Positions 1 to 8,383 of a stretch of 64,000 nucleotides of DNA are shown here, piece after piece. Each line of letters begins with the position of its first letter. Position 1 is the first letter of the stretch. This DNA comes from Amycolatopsis acididurans. GTDB taxonomy: Bacteria > Actinomycetota > Actinomycetes > Mycobacteriales > Pseudonocardiaceae. The DNA lies in assembly GCF_012328925.1 (NCBI RefSeq), contig NZ_JAAXLS010000002.1:558001-622000 (forward strand), in the 5' to 3' direction. Both the position numbers and the translations under genes were made by a program. Below the pieces are notes generated by a model, which worked only from the letters and a program-made list of their open reading frames with translations, was not told the DNA's origin and did not search any database.

Positions 1-149
1 CACACCGGCTCACAGGCGCCACAGTCCACGCATTCGTCGGGATGGATGTACAAGGAGCGTTCGCCGACGTAGATGCAGTCCACGGGACACTCGTCCACGC
101 AGGCCCGGTCCATCACGTCCACGCACGGCTCCGCGATCACGTAGGTCAT
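1..149 (-). CDS. fdxA: 7Fe ferredoxin FdxA-type, C-terminus cut by window edge
   Basis: The 49 visible residues start MTYVIAEPC and carry a [11 protein letters not shown] cluster motif followed by [14 protein letters not shown], the pattern of actinobacterial 7Fe ([3Fe-4S]/[4Fe-4S]) ferredoxins, which are soluble low-potential electron carriers. The ATG at 147-149 overlaps the stop of the hemerythrin-like gene by 4 bp, so the two are translationally coupled. The remaining C-terminal half lies left of the window. In mycobacteria fdxA belongs to the hypoxia (DosR) response, which fits the neighbouring hemerythrin and hibernation factor; that link is inference. Confidence 0.9.
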   Translation of the reverse strand, partial: MTYVIAEPCVDVMDRACVDECPVDCIYVGERSLYIHPDECVDCGACEPV

Positions 150-625
150 TCGCGGTTTCCTCCCGCACCTGCCGTCCACCGGGACATCTCCGCGAGCAGG
201 GATGCGAGGTCCGCGCCCGAATCCGTGAGCGCGGGCAGCAGCAGGTCGTTTTCCTTGGCGACATGGCTCGCGAACAAGGTCGCGATACTTTCCGCGACCG
301 CGGCGACCGTCTCGCCACCGCCGCCCGTCCCGAGCCGGTCGGCCAGCCCGGCCAGCTCGCGGTGCTCGGCAGTCAAGCCGCGCACGAGTTCGCTGCCCCG
401 CGCCTGCGTGACCGCGGCCGCGTACAAGGTCCGCTCCTCCGCCTCGGCGTGCGGCATGATCTCGGTCGCCAGATACCCCCGCAGCGCCGTCAGGGTCTCG
501 TCATACGGCGCATCTCGCTCCGCGGTCGCACACAGCGCGCCGACTCGTTGTTCGAGTCCTCGGCGCAGGACCGCGTGGTGATGCAGGATCTCGCGCATCG
601 GTTCAGCCGGGTCAGTGACGGCCAC
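146..625 (-). CDS. hemerythrin HHE cation-binding domain protein
   Basis: About 159 residues, all-helical, with the metal-ligand pattern of HHE hemerythrin proteins: a histidine cluster in MREILHHH near the N-terminus, HAEAEE (HxxxE) in the middle, an EHREL helix, and HVAKEN (HxxxE) towards the end. Such cytoplasmic diiron proteins bind O2 or NO or serve in redox sensing. The frame is open to a GTG at 640, but the sequence GGAGG lies inside that stretch about 8 nt before the GTG at 623-625, so I prefer the latter. It is the first gene of an operon with fdxA (4-bp overlap). The exact ligand handled cannot be told from sequence. Confidence 0.85.
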   Translation of the reverse strand: MAVTDPAEPMREILHHHAVLRRGLEQRVGALCATAERDAPYDETLTALRGYLATEIMPHAEAEERTLYAAAVTQARGSELVRGLTAEHRELAGLADRLGTGGGGETVAAVAESIATLFASHVAKENDLLLPALTDSGADLASLLAEMSRWTAGAGGNRE

Positions 626-686
626 GACGACCACCTCCACCTCGACTATATGCCTACCTGACTCGTTTTAACTATGGAAAATCGTG

Positions 687-1487
687 TCAGGCGGCCAGAT
701 CGCGGCGGCGGAACCCCATCACGGCCACGGCGGCGAGTACTCCGATGGTGAGCACGGCGACCAGGACGGCGCTCGCGGAGATGCCGTGCCGGAGCGGGTC
801 GTGTCCGATGTACTGGAAGAACGGCGAGATCTTCTGCGCGGGCTTGAGCCAGGACACCGCCGGCGCCAGGCCGTTGAGCACGTACGCGACGACGGCGAGC
901 ACCGCCGGGATCGCGCGGCTGGCTCCGCCGTGCCCGGTCAGGCCGCCGATCGCGGCGGCCAGCGCGCCGAAGACCAGTGCCAGCAACGTCATGTGCAGCA
1001 TCGCGGCCGTGACATTGCCGACGGGCAGGGTGAGACCGGCCAGGCGGCCTTCGAGCACCAGTGCCAGACCGGTGACCAGACCGAGCAGCACCGTACCCAC
1101 GACGAGCGCTCCGAACTTCTCCAGCGCGACCCGGGCCCGGCTGACCGGGTTCGCCATGAGCAACTCCAGGGTGTGCCGGTCCTCCTCCCCCGCGATACCG
1201 GCCGCGCCCGTCGTGATCGCGTAGATCAGCAACAGCATCGGCCCCATGAACGAGAGCAGTTCGACCTGCACGTAACCGGCCGGCGTGGACATGTCGGCGC
1301 CGGACGCGGCGAACAGCGCGCGCAACGCCTCGGGCATGTTCTGCAGGAACTGGCCCATCGACGGCTGGTCCCGGATGCTGGGCCACAGCGCCACGTACAT
1401 GGCCACGAGCAGAATCAGGCTCACCGACCACGCGAGCAGCCCGCGTCGCTGGTCGTGCAGGGTCTTGAGCAGGATGTTACGCAGCAT
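687..1487 (-). CDS. ABC-2 type transporter permease
   Basis: A 266-residue membrane protein with about six hydrophobic helices, the first at residues 17-36 (LLAWSVSLILLVAMYVAL). The segment AGEEDRHTLELLMANPVSR is characteristic of ABC-2 permeases, which place a cytoplasmic coupling helix there. Its ATG lies 11 bp inside the end of the ATPase gene, so the pair forms one exporter (drug or lipid export by analogy; substrate unknown). Nothing in the sequence fixes the cargo. Confidence 0.9.
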   Translation of the reverse strand: MLRNILLKTLHDQRRGLLAWSVSLILLVAMYVALWPSIRDQPSMGQFLQNMPEALRALFAASGADMSTPAGYVQVELLSFMGPMLLLIYAITTGAAGIAGEEDRHTLELLMANPVSRARVALEKFGALVVGTVLLGLVTGLALVLEGRLAGLTLPVGNVTAAMLHMTLLALVFGALAAAIGGLTGHGGASRAIPAVLAVVAYVLNGLAPAVSWLKPAQKISPFFQYIGHDPLRHGISASAVLVAVLTIGVLAAVAVMGFRRRDLAA

Positions 1488-2388
1488 CGCCGGCCCCGGG
1501 TCCGTAGTAGGTCAAAAACGTCTCTTCGAGGTCGGCCTCAACGCACTCGAAGTCCACCAGCCGGTGCTGGGCGATCGCCTTCACGAGCGTGTCGAGGGCG
1601 GGCTCGGGCGCGCTGCAGGTGAGGACGTGGCCGACGACGGCGACGTCGCGCACGCCCGGCATGGCGGCGAACGTGGCGGCCGGGACGTCGTCGGCGAAGC
1701 GGGCGCGGATGTGGTGCAAGGATTTCGCCCGCAGTTCGTCGACCCGGTCGACCGCGACGAGCCTTCCCGCCCGCAGTACCCCGATCCGGTCGGCCACCCG
1801 CTGCACCTCGGCGAGGACGTGCGAGGACAACAGCACGGCGCCACCCGCGGCCGTGTGTTCCCGCAGCAGGGCGTGGAATTCCTGCTGCACCAACGGATCC
1901 AGCCCGCTACTCGGCTCGTCGAGCACGAGCACACGTGGTGCCGACATCAGTGCCAGCACCACGGCGAGCTTCTGCCGGTTCCCCTTCGACAACGCCCGCG
2001 CGGGACGGTCCAGATCGAGGTCGAGCCGGTCGGCCAGCGCGGCCGCCCGCTTCTCGCCCGGGTCGCCCCGGAGGTGCCCGAAGTAGGCCACGTGCTGGGC
2101 ACCGGTCAGCCGGTCGTACAACCGCGGGTCGCCCGCCACGTAACCGACCGCCCGGTGCACCGGCACGGACCGGCGCCAGGAATCCATGCCGAGCACCTCG
2201 GCGGTCCCGGCCGTGGCCCGGATCATCCCCATCAGCAGGCGCAGGGTGGTCGTCTTCCCGGCGCCGTTGGGTCCGAGGTAGCCGAACACCTCGCCCAGCT
2301 CGATGGCGAACCCGACCTCGCGCAGGGCCATGGTTGTGCCGTATGCCTTGGTCAGTCCGTCGACGCGGATCGCGGTTTCGTCGGCCAT
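1477..2388 (-). CDS. ABC transporter ATP-binding protein
   Basis: A 303-residue ABC ATPase: Walker A GPNGAGKTT, a degenerate signature region ALSKGNRQKLAVVLAL, Walker B VLVLDEPSSGLDP and switch His in LLSSHVL. The LSKGN form and the C-terminal ~80-residue extension are typical of DrrA/CcmA-like exporters. The ATG at 2386-2388 has a GGAG 8 nt upstream; a GTG at 2404-2406, which would overlap the preceding stop, is the alternative start. It energises the permease encoded immediately downstream. Being directly behind the hibernation-factor gene, it may be co-transcribed with it. Confidence 0.92.
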   Translation of the reverse strand: MADETAIRVDGLTKAYGTTMALREVGFAIELGEVFGYLGPNGAGKTTTLRLLMGMIRATAGTAEVLGMDSWRRSVPVHRAVGYVAGDPRLYDRLTGAQHVAYFGHLRGDPGEKRAAALADRLDLDLDRPARALSKGNRQKLAVVLALMSAPRVLVLDEPSSGLDPLVQQEFHALLREHTAAGGAVLLSSHVLAEVQRVADRIGVLRAGRLVAVDRVDELRAKSLHHIRARFADDVPAATFAAMPGVRDVAVVGHVLTCSAPEPALDTLVKAIAQHRLVDFECVEADLEETFLTYYGPGAGDAA

Positions 2389-2402
2389 CGCGAGCACTCC
2401 GG

Positions 2403-3206
2403 TCACGCTCGTTCGCCGGCGGGGGCGATGAGCCCGTAATGCCCGTCGTAGCGGTGGTAGAGCACCGCGCCCCGGCCGCGGTCCCCGTCGAGGAAGAACA
2501 GGAACGGCAGTCCCATCAGGTTGAGCCGGGTCACGGCCTCGCCGGTCGACAGCACCGGCGCCGGCTGGGCGCTGATGGTCAGCGGAAGCTGGAACGGAGC
2601 GAGCTCGTGCGGCCCTGGTGGCCTCAGCTGCGCCAGCCGGTACCCGGTCTCCCCCGCCCGGTACAGCACGCTGTCCTGCCCCGAGCCGGCCTCGGTGAAC
2701 AGGTGGAAGTCGTAGTCCAGCAAACCCATTTCGCGTGCGGCATCGTCGATCGTGCACTTCGGCAGCGTGTAGGACTTGTGCCGCACGATCTCACGCTCGT
2801 CCTCCGGCCGCGGATACCACCGGGGACGGCGGGTGGGCTCGGACTCGTGCCGCCACTCATGCGGCTGGACCGAAGGCATTCCGCCGCGGCGGGCCTCCCA
2901 ATGCAGAGCGACCCGCTCCAAGCGGTGCCGCAACCGCTCTTCGAGCCGGTCGACAGCCTCCCACGAGTTCTCGCCCTCCGCCTGGGCGCGGACCAGCCGC
3001 CCGTTGACGTCGATGTTGCCCTGCGCCACCACCGGATGCGGGACCGCCGGGTCGCCGTGCCGCGTCACCCTGACCCGCACCGACAGCACCGGGCCAGGCG
3101 CGAGATGAAGCAGCGCACCGATCTTGTCCCGGGCATAGTCGGCCGTGCCACGCGACACGGTTCCCTCGACGGTCATACGGATATCGGCAGGTGCGAAAGA
3201 AGTCAT
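2403..3206 (-). CDS. hpf: long ribosome hibernation promoting factor, Rv0079 (DATIN)-like
   Basis: A 267-residue protein. Residues ~1-105 resemble the S30AE/sigma-54-modulation domain (beta-strand MTVEGTVSRGTADYARDKI and the VRVRVTRHGD segment) that binds the 30S decoding region in dormant ribosomes. Two C-terminal S30AE-C-like repeats follow (around IVRHKSYTLPKCTIDDAA and ISAQPAPVLSTGEAVTRL), the second ending FLDGDRGRGAVLYHRYDGHYG. This double tail resembles mycobacterial Rv0079 more than ordinary HPF. The ATG at 3204-3206 was chosen because the homologous region begins there. It is divergent from the coiled-coil gene at 3344, with a DosR-like palindrome between them. Confidence 0.85.
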   Translation of the reverse strand: MTSFAPADIRMTVEGTVSRGTADYARDKIGALLHLAPGPVLSVRVRVTRHGDPAVPHPVVAQGNIDVNGRLVRAQAEGENSWEAVDRLEERLRHRLERVALHWEARRGGMPSVQPHEWRHESEPTRRPRWYPRPEDEREIVRHKSYTLPKCTIDDAAREMGLLDYDFHLFTEAGSGQDSVLYRAGETGYRLAQLRPPGPHELAPFQLPLTISAQPAPVLSTGEAVTRLNLMGLPFLFFLDGDRGRGAVLYHRYDGHYGLIAPAGERA

Positions 3207-3289
3207 GGCCCCGTCGTACGACCACCGGCACGCCGCGACCAGGGCCGAAGGACACACGTTGGAGGCCCGGGAAAGGGCCTCGCGCCGCG

Positions 3290-3309
3290 GTGAGGACTTT
3301 CCTCCCTAT
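3290..3309. promoter_or_regulatory. DevR/DosR-like palindrome candidate
   Basis: The stretch GTGAGGACTTTCCTCCCTAT matches the mycobacterial DosR consensus TTSGGGACTWWAGTCCCSAA at 14 of 20 positions by eye, including the GGAC and TCCC half-site cores. It lies between the divergent hibernation factor (start 3206) and coiled-coil gene (start 3344), where an operator would be expected. No DosR homologue is encoded in the window, so this remains a candidate. Confidence 0.3.
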
Positions 3310-3343
3310 CCACCGGCGGCCGCCCCGGCTCACCATCGCTGTC

Positions 3344-4132
3344 GTGACGGCCGATCACTCCGGCAATCGCCAGGACCACCTGGAATGGCTCGACCAGCGC
3401 GAACTGGCCGTTGAGGAACGCGAGACCCAGTTGTGCGAGCAGCAGACGCTGCTGGAACAGCGGGAAGCCGCGGCGGAGAAGCGCGAGCGGGCCGCCGACG
3501 AGCGCGAAGCACTCGCCGACGCACGCGAGCGCGCCGCCGATCAACGCGAGACGCTCGCCGACGCACGGGAACGCGCCGCCGACCAACGCGAAGAACTCGC
3601 CGACGCACGCGAGCGGGCCGCCGACCAACGGGAACAGCAGCTCAATGAATTGGAGCAGCGCCTGGATCAGCGCGCGCGCTCCGCTGGGATGGAGACCGCG
3701 TCCACACAGGAACGAGTCATGGCCGCGATCGATCGAGGCAGGGCGCTGCTGGCCGCCAGCGCGGCGAACCTCGACCGCAGCGAGGCCGCCCTGCGCCGGT
3801 CCAGCGCACGCAACGATCGTCAGGACGCGGAGATCCAGCGCGAGGTCCAGGCGACGAGGGCACAGTTCCTGGCAGCCGGGCTCACCACCGACCCGGACAC
3901 GCCGATACAGCTGACGGGGCTGCGGACCCGGCTGGCCGAGGCCGCGGCCCGCCTGGCCGACGCCGAGGTGACCAGAGCCGCCGCGTGCGAGAAAGCCGCG
4001 GCCGCTCAGCCCGAGAAGGCCGAGCATTTCCGGGAAGCCGCGGCGCATGCACGCGAGGCCGCGCACGCTGCCGTCGGCATCGCCCGCTCCGCGACCTCAG
4101 CGGACGTGCCGGTCGAGGCTCAGCCTCCATAG
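3344..4132 (+). CDS. coiled-coil protein with 14-residue heptad repeats
   Basis: About 262 residues, cytoplasmic (no signal or membrane segment). Residues ~15-110 form one long charged helix made of near-identical 14-residue units LADARERAADQRE(T/E/Q), i.e. double heptads, expected to give a coiled coil. The C-terminal half is also helical and Ala-rich. GTG at 3344-3346 is preferred; upstream codons in the frame read as non-conserved basic residues. The gene ends 13 bp inside the convergent GAF-regulator gene. Similar charged-heptad proteins occur in actinomycetes next to stress or GAF/ANTAR genes, but no function is established; divergence from the hibernation factor suggests shared stress control. 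Confidence 0.75.
   Translation: MTADHSGNRQDHLEWLDQRELAVEERETQLCEQQTLLEQREAAAEKRERAADEREALADARERAADQRETLADARERAADQREELADARERAADQREQQLNELEQRLDQRARSAGMETASTQERVMAAIDRGRALLAASAANLDRSEAALRRSSARNDRQDAEIQREVQATRAQFLAAGLTTDPDTPIQLTGLRTRLAEAAARLADAEVTRAAACEKAAAAQPEKAEHFREAAAHAREAAHAAVGIARSATSADVPVEAQPP
3512..3637 (+). repeat. three tandem 42-bp units encoding 14-residue heptad pairs
   Basis: Units at 3512-3553, 3554-3595 and 3596-3637 start CTCGCCGACGCACG and differ by only a few mostly synonymous bases. A diverged fourth unit precedes at about 3470-3511. They are in frame in the coiled-coil gene, so copy-number change would lengthen the helix by whole turns without a frameshift. Confidence 0.9.
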
Positions 4133-5309
4133 TGGACTGTCAGCTCCAGCCCTTCGGCGAGACGGTAGGGCCTCGTCGTCACGATCGCGCCGAGTAGTTT
4201 GCGCAGCCGGGATACTTCGGCGCGCACGGTGACGATGTGCTCGGCGTCGCCGAACAGGGAGCGGCTCAAGGCTTCCGCGGTGAGACCGGCCGGGCCCGCG
4301 GTGTGCAGCAACGTCAGGATTTCCGCGTGCCGCCGGGTGATCGTGCGGCGCCAGCCTGTTTCGCCGGCGCGGACGCGAAGCAGTGGCGTCGCGGACAGTT
4401 CGAGGTCCAGCCGCAGGGTGCGGCCGCGCTCGGCCGGGCGCACCAGCCAGCCGCCCGCCAGCCGTTCCGGCAGGCAGGCGCCGAGACCGGGCACCGCGAT
4501 GGCCTGCCCCGGTCGCGGTGCGGCGATCCGCTTCCCGGCGGCGACGCCCGAACCGTGGGCGACCCAGCCGTGATCGTCGACGACGAGAGCCGGGCCCTGG
4601 TTCCCGGCCAGCAGTGGTTCGGCGGTCTGCCGCAGCGCGTCCAGCCGCTGCTGGTGCGAGCGCCAGATCTCGGCCTCGGCGAGCCGGCATCCCGTCTCGA
4701 CCAGTGCGCAGATCGCCGGGTGCAGCGTCAGCGCGGGACCGCTGACGTCGATGATGCCCAGCAGTTCACCGGTGCGCGGGTCGTGCACCGGTGACGCGCT
4801 GCAGTACCACGGGTGCTGCCCTTGTTCGAAGTGCTCGCCCGCGAGCAGTTCGACGGGCGCGGCCTCGGCCAGTGCCGTCCCGATCGCGTTCGTGCCGACC
4901 TTCGTCTCGGCCCAGTCCGCGCCCTCGGTGAACCCGAGGTCGTCGGCGTGGCGCCGGACCGCGGCGGCACCGGCCCGCCAGAGGATGATCCCGTCGGCGT
5001 CGGTCACCACGAGCAGCATGTGCGCGGCGTCGGAGGTGGCGCCGATGATCCGGCCGAGGTCGTCGACAACGCCGCGCAGTGGCGATTCGTGCCTGCGGCG
5101 CTCGATCTCGTCCTCGGCAAGGGAATCGCGCGGTTGACCCGGTCCGCGGTCAGGCCGAGCCGCAGCATCCGGGACCAGGACTGGGAAACGACGGCGCGAG
5201 GCCGCACCGGCGGGCGGCCGCCGCCCAGGACCGCTTCGTGCATCCGGACCAGTTCACGAGCGTAGCCGGGCAGGTGCGCGCCGGGCGGCACAGCACTGCG
5301 CACCCGCAT
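4120..5309 (-). pseudogene. GAF-domain transcriptional regulator, split by a -1 frameshift
   Basis: An N-terminal piece (ATG at 5307-5309; PRAVVSQSWSRMLRLGLTAD, typical of actinobacterial GAF activators) runs in one frame to about 5121. The rest continues in another frame: LAEDEIERRRHESPLRGVVD, then the GAF domain (AETKVGTNAIGTALAE, WYCSASPVHDP) and a C-terminal DNA-binding domain (RRHAEILTLLHTAG, VRAEVSRLRKLLG). Joining the frames needs one extra base near 5119-5124, in ATTCCCTTGCC. This is a real inactivating mutation or a sequencing error. An intact protein would be ~397 residues. It sits divergent to the flavin monooxygenase gene at 5466, which it probably regulates. Confidence 0.8.
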
Positions 5310-5465
5310 CACCTCCCGCACCGTCGCGTCAGCCGGTCCAGCATAAGTGCCCGCCGAAGCGAAGGCCAAGGTCACGGCCGCGTGCAACTCGCTGCAACCC
5401 TTGTCCGCACGCCCCGGCCAGGAGTGTGATCGGCGCTACAGCACGATCGTCCGCAAGGAGTTTCG

Positions 5466-7283
5466 ATGACCCAGACGCTGGATTCGCCTGCACTGGAGCG
5501 CTCGCCACAATCGCGCGTCGACGACTGGCTCGCCCGGTTCGAGTCCGCACTCGCCGCCCGTGACACCTCGGGCGCGGCCGCGCTGTTCACCGTCGACAGC
5601 TTCTGGCGTGACCTGATCGCCTTCACCTGGAACATCAAGACCGTCGAGGGCCGCGACGGGATCGAGCACCTGCTCACCGCATGCCTGGAGCACACCGGCG
5701 CGTCCGGATTCCGCACCACCGAGCCGCCGGCCGAGGCCGATGGCGTGGTCGAGGCGTGGATCGAGTTCGAGACCGCGACCGACCTGGCCAAGGGTCATCT
5801 CCGGTTGAAGGACGAGGGCGCCTGGACGCTGCTGACCAGCCTGCGCGAGCTCAAGGACTTCCCGGAACCGAGGGGCGACCTGCGGCCGAAGGGCGCACGG
5901 CACGGCGCGGTCACCGACCGCAGGTCCTGGGCCGAGGAACGCGAACTGGAGCAGGCACAACTGGGCTACGAGCGGCAGCCGTTCGTGGTCGTCATCGGCG
6001 GCGGCCAGGGCGGGATCGCGCTCGGCGCCCGGCTGCGCCAGCTCGGCGTGCCCGCACTGGTGCTGGAACGCAACGAGCGGGCCGGCGACTCGTGGCGCAA
6101 GCGGTACAAGAGCCTGTGCCTGCACGACCCGGTCTGGTACGACCACCTGCCCTACCTGCCCTTCCCGGACAACTGGCCGGTGTTCGCACCCAAGGACAAG
6201 ATCGCGGACTGGCTGGAGATGTACACGCGCGTGATGGACGTGCCGTACTGGACCCGCTCCGAGGTCACCTCCGCTTCCTACGACGAGAAGACCGGGCACT
6301 GGCAGGTCGGCGTGAACCGGGACGGCGAGCAGGTCGTGCTCACGCCGCGCCATGTCGTGTTCGCGACCGGCATGTCGGGCAAGCCCAATCTGCCCTCGTT
6401 CCCCGGGATGGACGAGTTCGAGGGCGAGCAGCACCATTCTTCGCAGCACCCCGGCCCGGACGCGTACGCGGGCAAGAAGGCCGTCGTGGTCGGTTCGAAC
6501 AACTCCGCACACGACATCTGCGCGGCGTTGTGGGAGCACGGCGCCGACGTGACGATGGTGCAGCGCTCCTCGACGCACATCGTCAAGTCAGATTCGCTGA
6601 TGGACCTGGGCCTCGGTGATCTGTACTCCGAGCGCGCGGTGCGGGCCGGCATGACGACGGAGAAGGCCGACATGGTGTTCGCCTCGCTGCCGTACCGGAT
6701 CATGCACGAGTTCCAGATCCCGGTCTACGAGAAGATCCGCGAACGCGACGCGGACTTCTACGAACGCCTGGAGAAAGCCGGTTTCGAGCACGACTGGGGC
6801 GATGACGGGTCGGGCCTGTTCATGAAGTACCTGCGCCGGGGGTCGGGCTACTACATCGACGTCGGCGCGGCCGAACTCGTCGCCGACGCCCGGATCAAGC
6901 TCGCGCACGGACAGGTCGGCCATCTCACCCGCGACACCGTCATGCTCTCCGACGGCACCGAACTCGCAGCCGATCTCGTCGTCTACGCCACCGGCTACGG
7001 CTCGATGAACGGCTGGGTCGCGGACCTGTGCGGCCAGGAGATGGCCGACCGGGTCGGCAAGTGCTGGGGCCTGGGCTCGGACACGACCAAGGATCCCGGG
7101 CCGTGGGAGGGCGAACAGCGCAACATGTGGAAACCCACGCAACAGCCCGGTTTGTGGTTCCACGGCGGCAACCTCCACCAGTCGCGGCACTACTCGCTGT
7201 ACCTGGCGCTGCAGCTGAAGGCCCGCTACGAAGGGATTCCCACTCCGGTCTACGGCCTGCAAGAGGTGCACCACCTTTCCTGA
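5466..7283 (+). CDS. NTF2-like/flavin-containing monooxygenase fusion
   Basis: A 605-residue protein. Residues ~15-140 form an NTF2/SnoaL-like domain; the remainder is a class-B flavoprotein monooxygenase fold. The FAD dinucleotide motif VVVIGGGQGG ends at ~183, an NAD(P)-binding motif VVVGSNNSAHDI lies near 345, and the late ATGYGS motif is present. It is expected to use NAD(P)H and O2 to insert oxygen into a ketone or oxidise a heteroatom; the substrate is not evident. The start follows a clear AAGGAG. A dehydrogenase gene follows 15 bp downstream and a broken GAF regulator is divergent, so an alcohol-to-ketone-to-ester route is possible (inference). Confidence 0.88.
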   Translation: MTQTLDSPALERSPQSRVDDWLARFESALAARDTSGAAALFTVDSFWRDLIAFTWNIKTVEGRDGIEHLLTACLEHTGASGFRTTEPPAEADGVVEAWIEFETATDLAKGHLRLKDEGAWTLLTSLRELKDFPEPRGDLRPKGARHGAVTDRRSWAEERELEQAQLGYERQPFVVVIGGGQGGIALGARLRQLGVPALVLERNERAGDSWRKRYKSLCLHDPVWYDHLPYLPFPDNWPVFAPKDKIADWLEMYTRVMDVPYWTRSEVTSASYDEKTGHWQVGVNRDGEQVVLTPRHVVFATGMSGKPNLPSFPGMDEFEGEQHHSSQHPGPDAYAGKKAVVVGSNNSAHDICAALWEHGADVTMVQRSSTHIVKSDSLMDLGLGDLYSERAVRAGMTTEKADMVFASLPYRIMHEFQIPVYEKIRERDADFYERLEKAGFEHDWGDDGSGLFMKYLRRGSGYYIDVGAAELVADARIKLAHGQVGHLTRDTVMLSDGTELAADLVVYATGYGSMNGWVADLCGQEMADRVGKCWGLGSDTTKDPGPWEGEQRNMWKPTQQPGLWFHGGNLHQSRHYSLYLALQLKARYEGIPTPVYGLQEVHHLS

Positions 7284-7298
7284 GCGAGGAGGCTCACC

Positions 7299-8360
7299 AT
7301 GAAGGCAGCTCGTTTCCACGGCCGTGGCGACATCCGGATCGACGACATCCCGGAACCGGCGACGCGCCCCGGCACGGTCAAGGTGGAGGTCGAATGGTGC
7401 GGCATCTGCGGCACCGACCTGCACGAGTACCTCGAAGGCCCGATCTTCGCGTCGACCACCGACGCCCCGCATCCGCTGACCGGCGAATCGATCCCGATCC
7501 CGCTGGGCCACGAATTCGCCGGCGTCGTGCGAGAACTGGGCGAGGGCGTGACCGATCTGCGGGTCGGTGACCGGGTCGTCGTCGAGCCCTACATCGTGTG
7601 CGGCCGGTGCGACGCCTGCGACCAGGGCCGCTACAACGTGTGCCAGTCGCTGGGGTTCGTCGGGCTCTCCGGTGGTGGCGGCGGTTTCTCGCGGTTCGTG
7701 GTCGCCCAGCGGCGGTGGATCCATCCGCTCGGCGCTCTCGGCACCGACATCGGCGCGCTGGTCGAACCGCTGGCCGTGGCCTATCACGCGGTCCGGCTGT
7801 CCGGCGCCGAGCCGGGCCACACCGCGACGGTCTTCGGCGCGGGCCCCATCGGACTGGTCACCACCGCCGCGCTGCGGGCGGCCGGGGTCGAGCAGATCTT
7901 CGTCGTCGAACCGGCGGAGGTGCGCAAGGCCAAGGCACACGTCGCGGGCGCCGACGAGGTGCTCGATCCGTCCACCGTGGACGTTCCGGCGGCGGTCGCG
8001 GAACTGACCAAGGGCCGCGGCGCGGACGTGACGTTCGAATGCGCCGGGATCGACGCGGTGCTCAAGGCCGCGATCCGGTCCACCAGGGCGGGCGGCACCT
8101 GCGTCAACGTCGCGATCTGGGGTCACGAGGCCTCGGTGGCGCTCAACGACCTGGTGTTCCGCGAGGTCAACGTGCTCGGCAGCCTCGCCTACGCCGGCGA
8201 TCACCCGGCCACGATCGCCATGATCGCCGACGGCAAGGTGGACCCGTACCAGTTCATCACGGGCCGCATCGGGCTGGACGACATCGTGACGCGTGGCTTC
8301 GACGAACTGATCGGCAACAAGGAGGAGAACGTCAAGATCCTGGTCAGCCCGGCAGAATGA
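7299..8360 (+). CDS. zinc-dependent (R,R)-butanediol-type dehydrogenase
   Basis: A 353-residue medium-chain dehydrogenase. Catalytic zinc ligands are Cys37 (CGICGTD) and His71 (LGHEFAG); four structural-zinc cysteines lie at 101, 104, 107 and 115. The Rossmann motif VFGAGPIGLV binds NAD(H). The long loop before the GHE motif and the C-terminal KEENVKILV resemble 2,3-butanediol dehydrogenases. It would interconvert a secondary alcohol and a ketone, which could feed the monooxygenase encoded 15 bp upstream. An AGGAGG precedes the ATG. The exact alcohol is unknown. Confidence 0.9.
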   Translation: MKAARFHGRGDIRIDDIPEPATRPGTVKVEVEWCGICGTDLHEYLEGPIFASTTDAPHPLTGESIPIPLGHEFAGVVRELGEGVTDLRVGDRVVVEPYIVCGRCDACDQGRYNVCQSLGFVGLSGGGGGFSRFVVAQRRWIHPLGALGTDIGALVEPLAVAYHAVRLSGAEPGHTATVFGAGPIGLVTTAALRAAGVEQIFVVEPAEVRKAKAHVAGADEVLDPSTVDVPAAVAELTKGRGADVTFECAGIDAVLKAAIRSTRAGGTCVNVAIWGHEASVALNDLVFREVNVLGSLAYAGDHPATIAMIADGKVDPYQFITGRIGLDDIVTRGFDELIGNKEENVKILVSPAE

Positions 8361-8383
8361 CCACTGTGGACACGCGGGCCGGC

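Noticed and set aside
3470-3637. Tandem repeats read as a CRISPR array or minisatellite
   Set aside because: No spacers; the units are in frame in a coding sequence and encode heptads.
5119-5124. Programmed ribosomal frameshift in the GAF regulator
   Set aside because: There is no slippery heptamer or evident pseudoknot, and relatives of the family are single-frame; mutation or sequence error is simpler.
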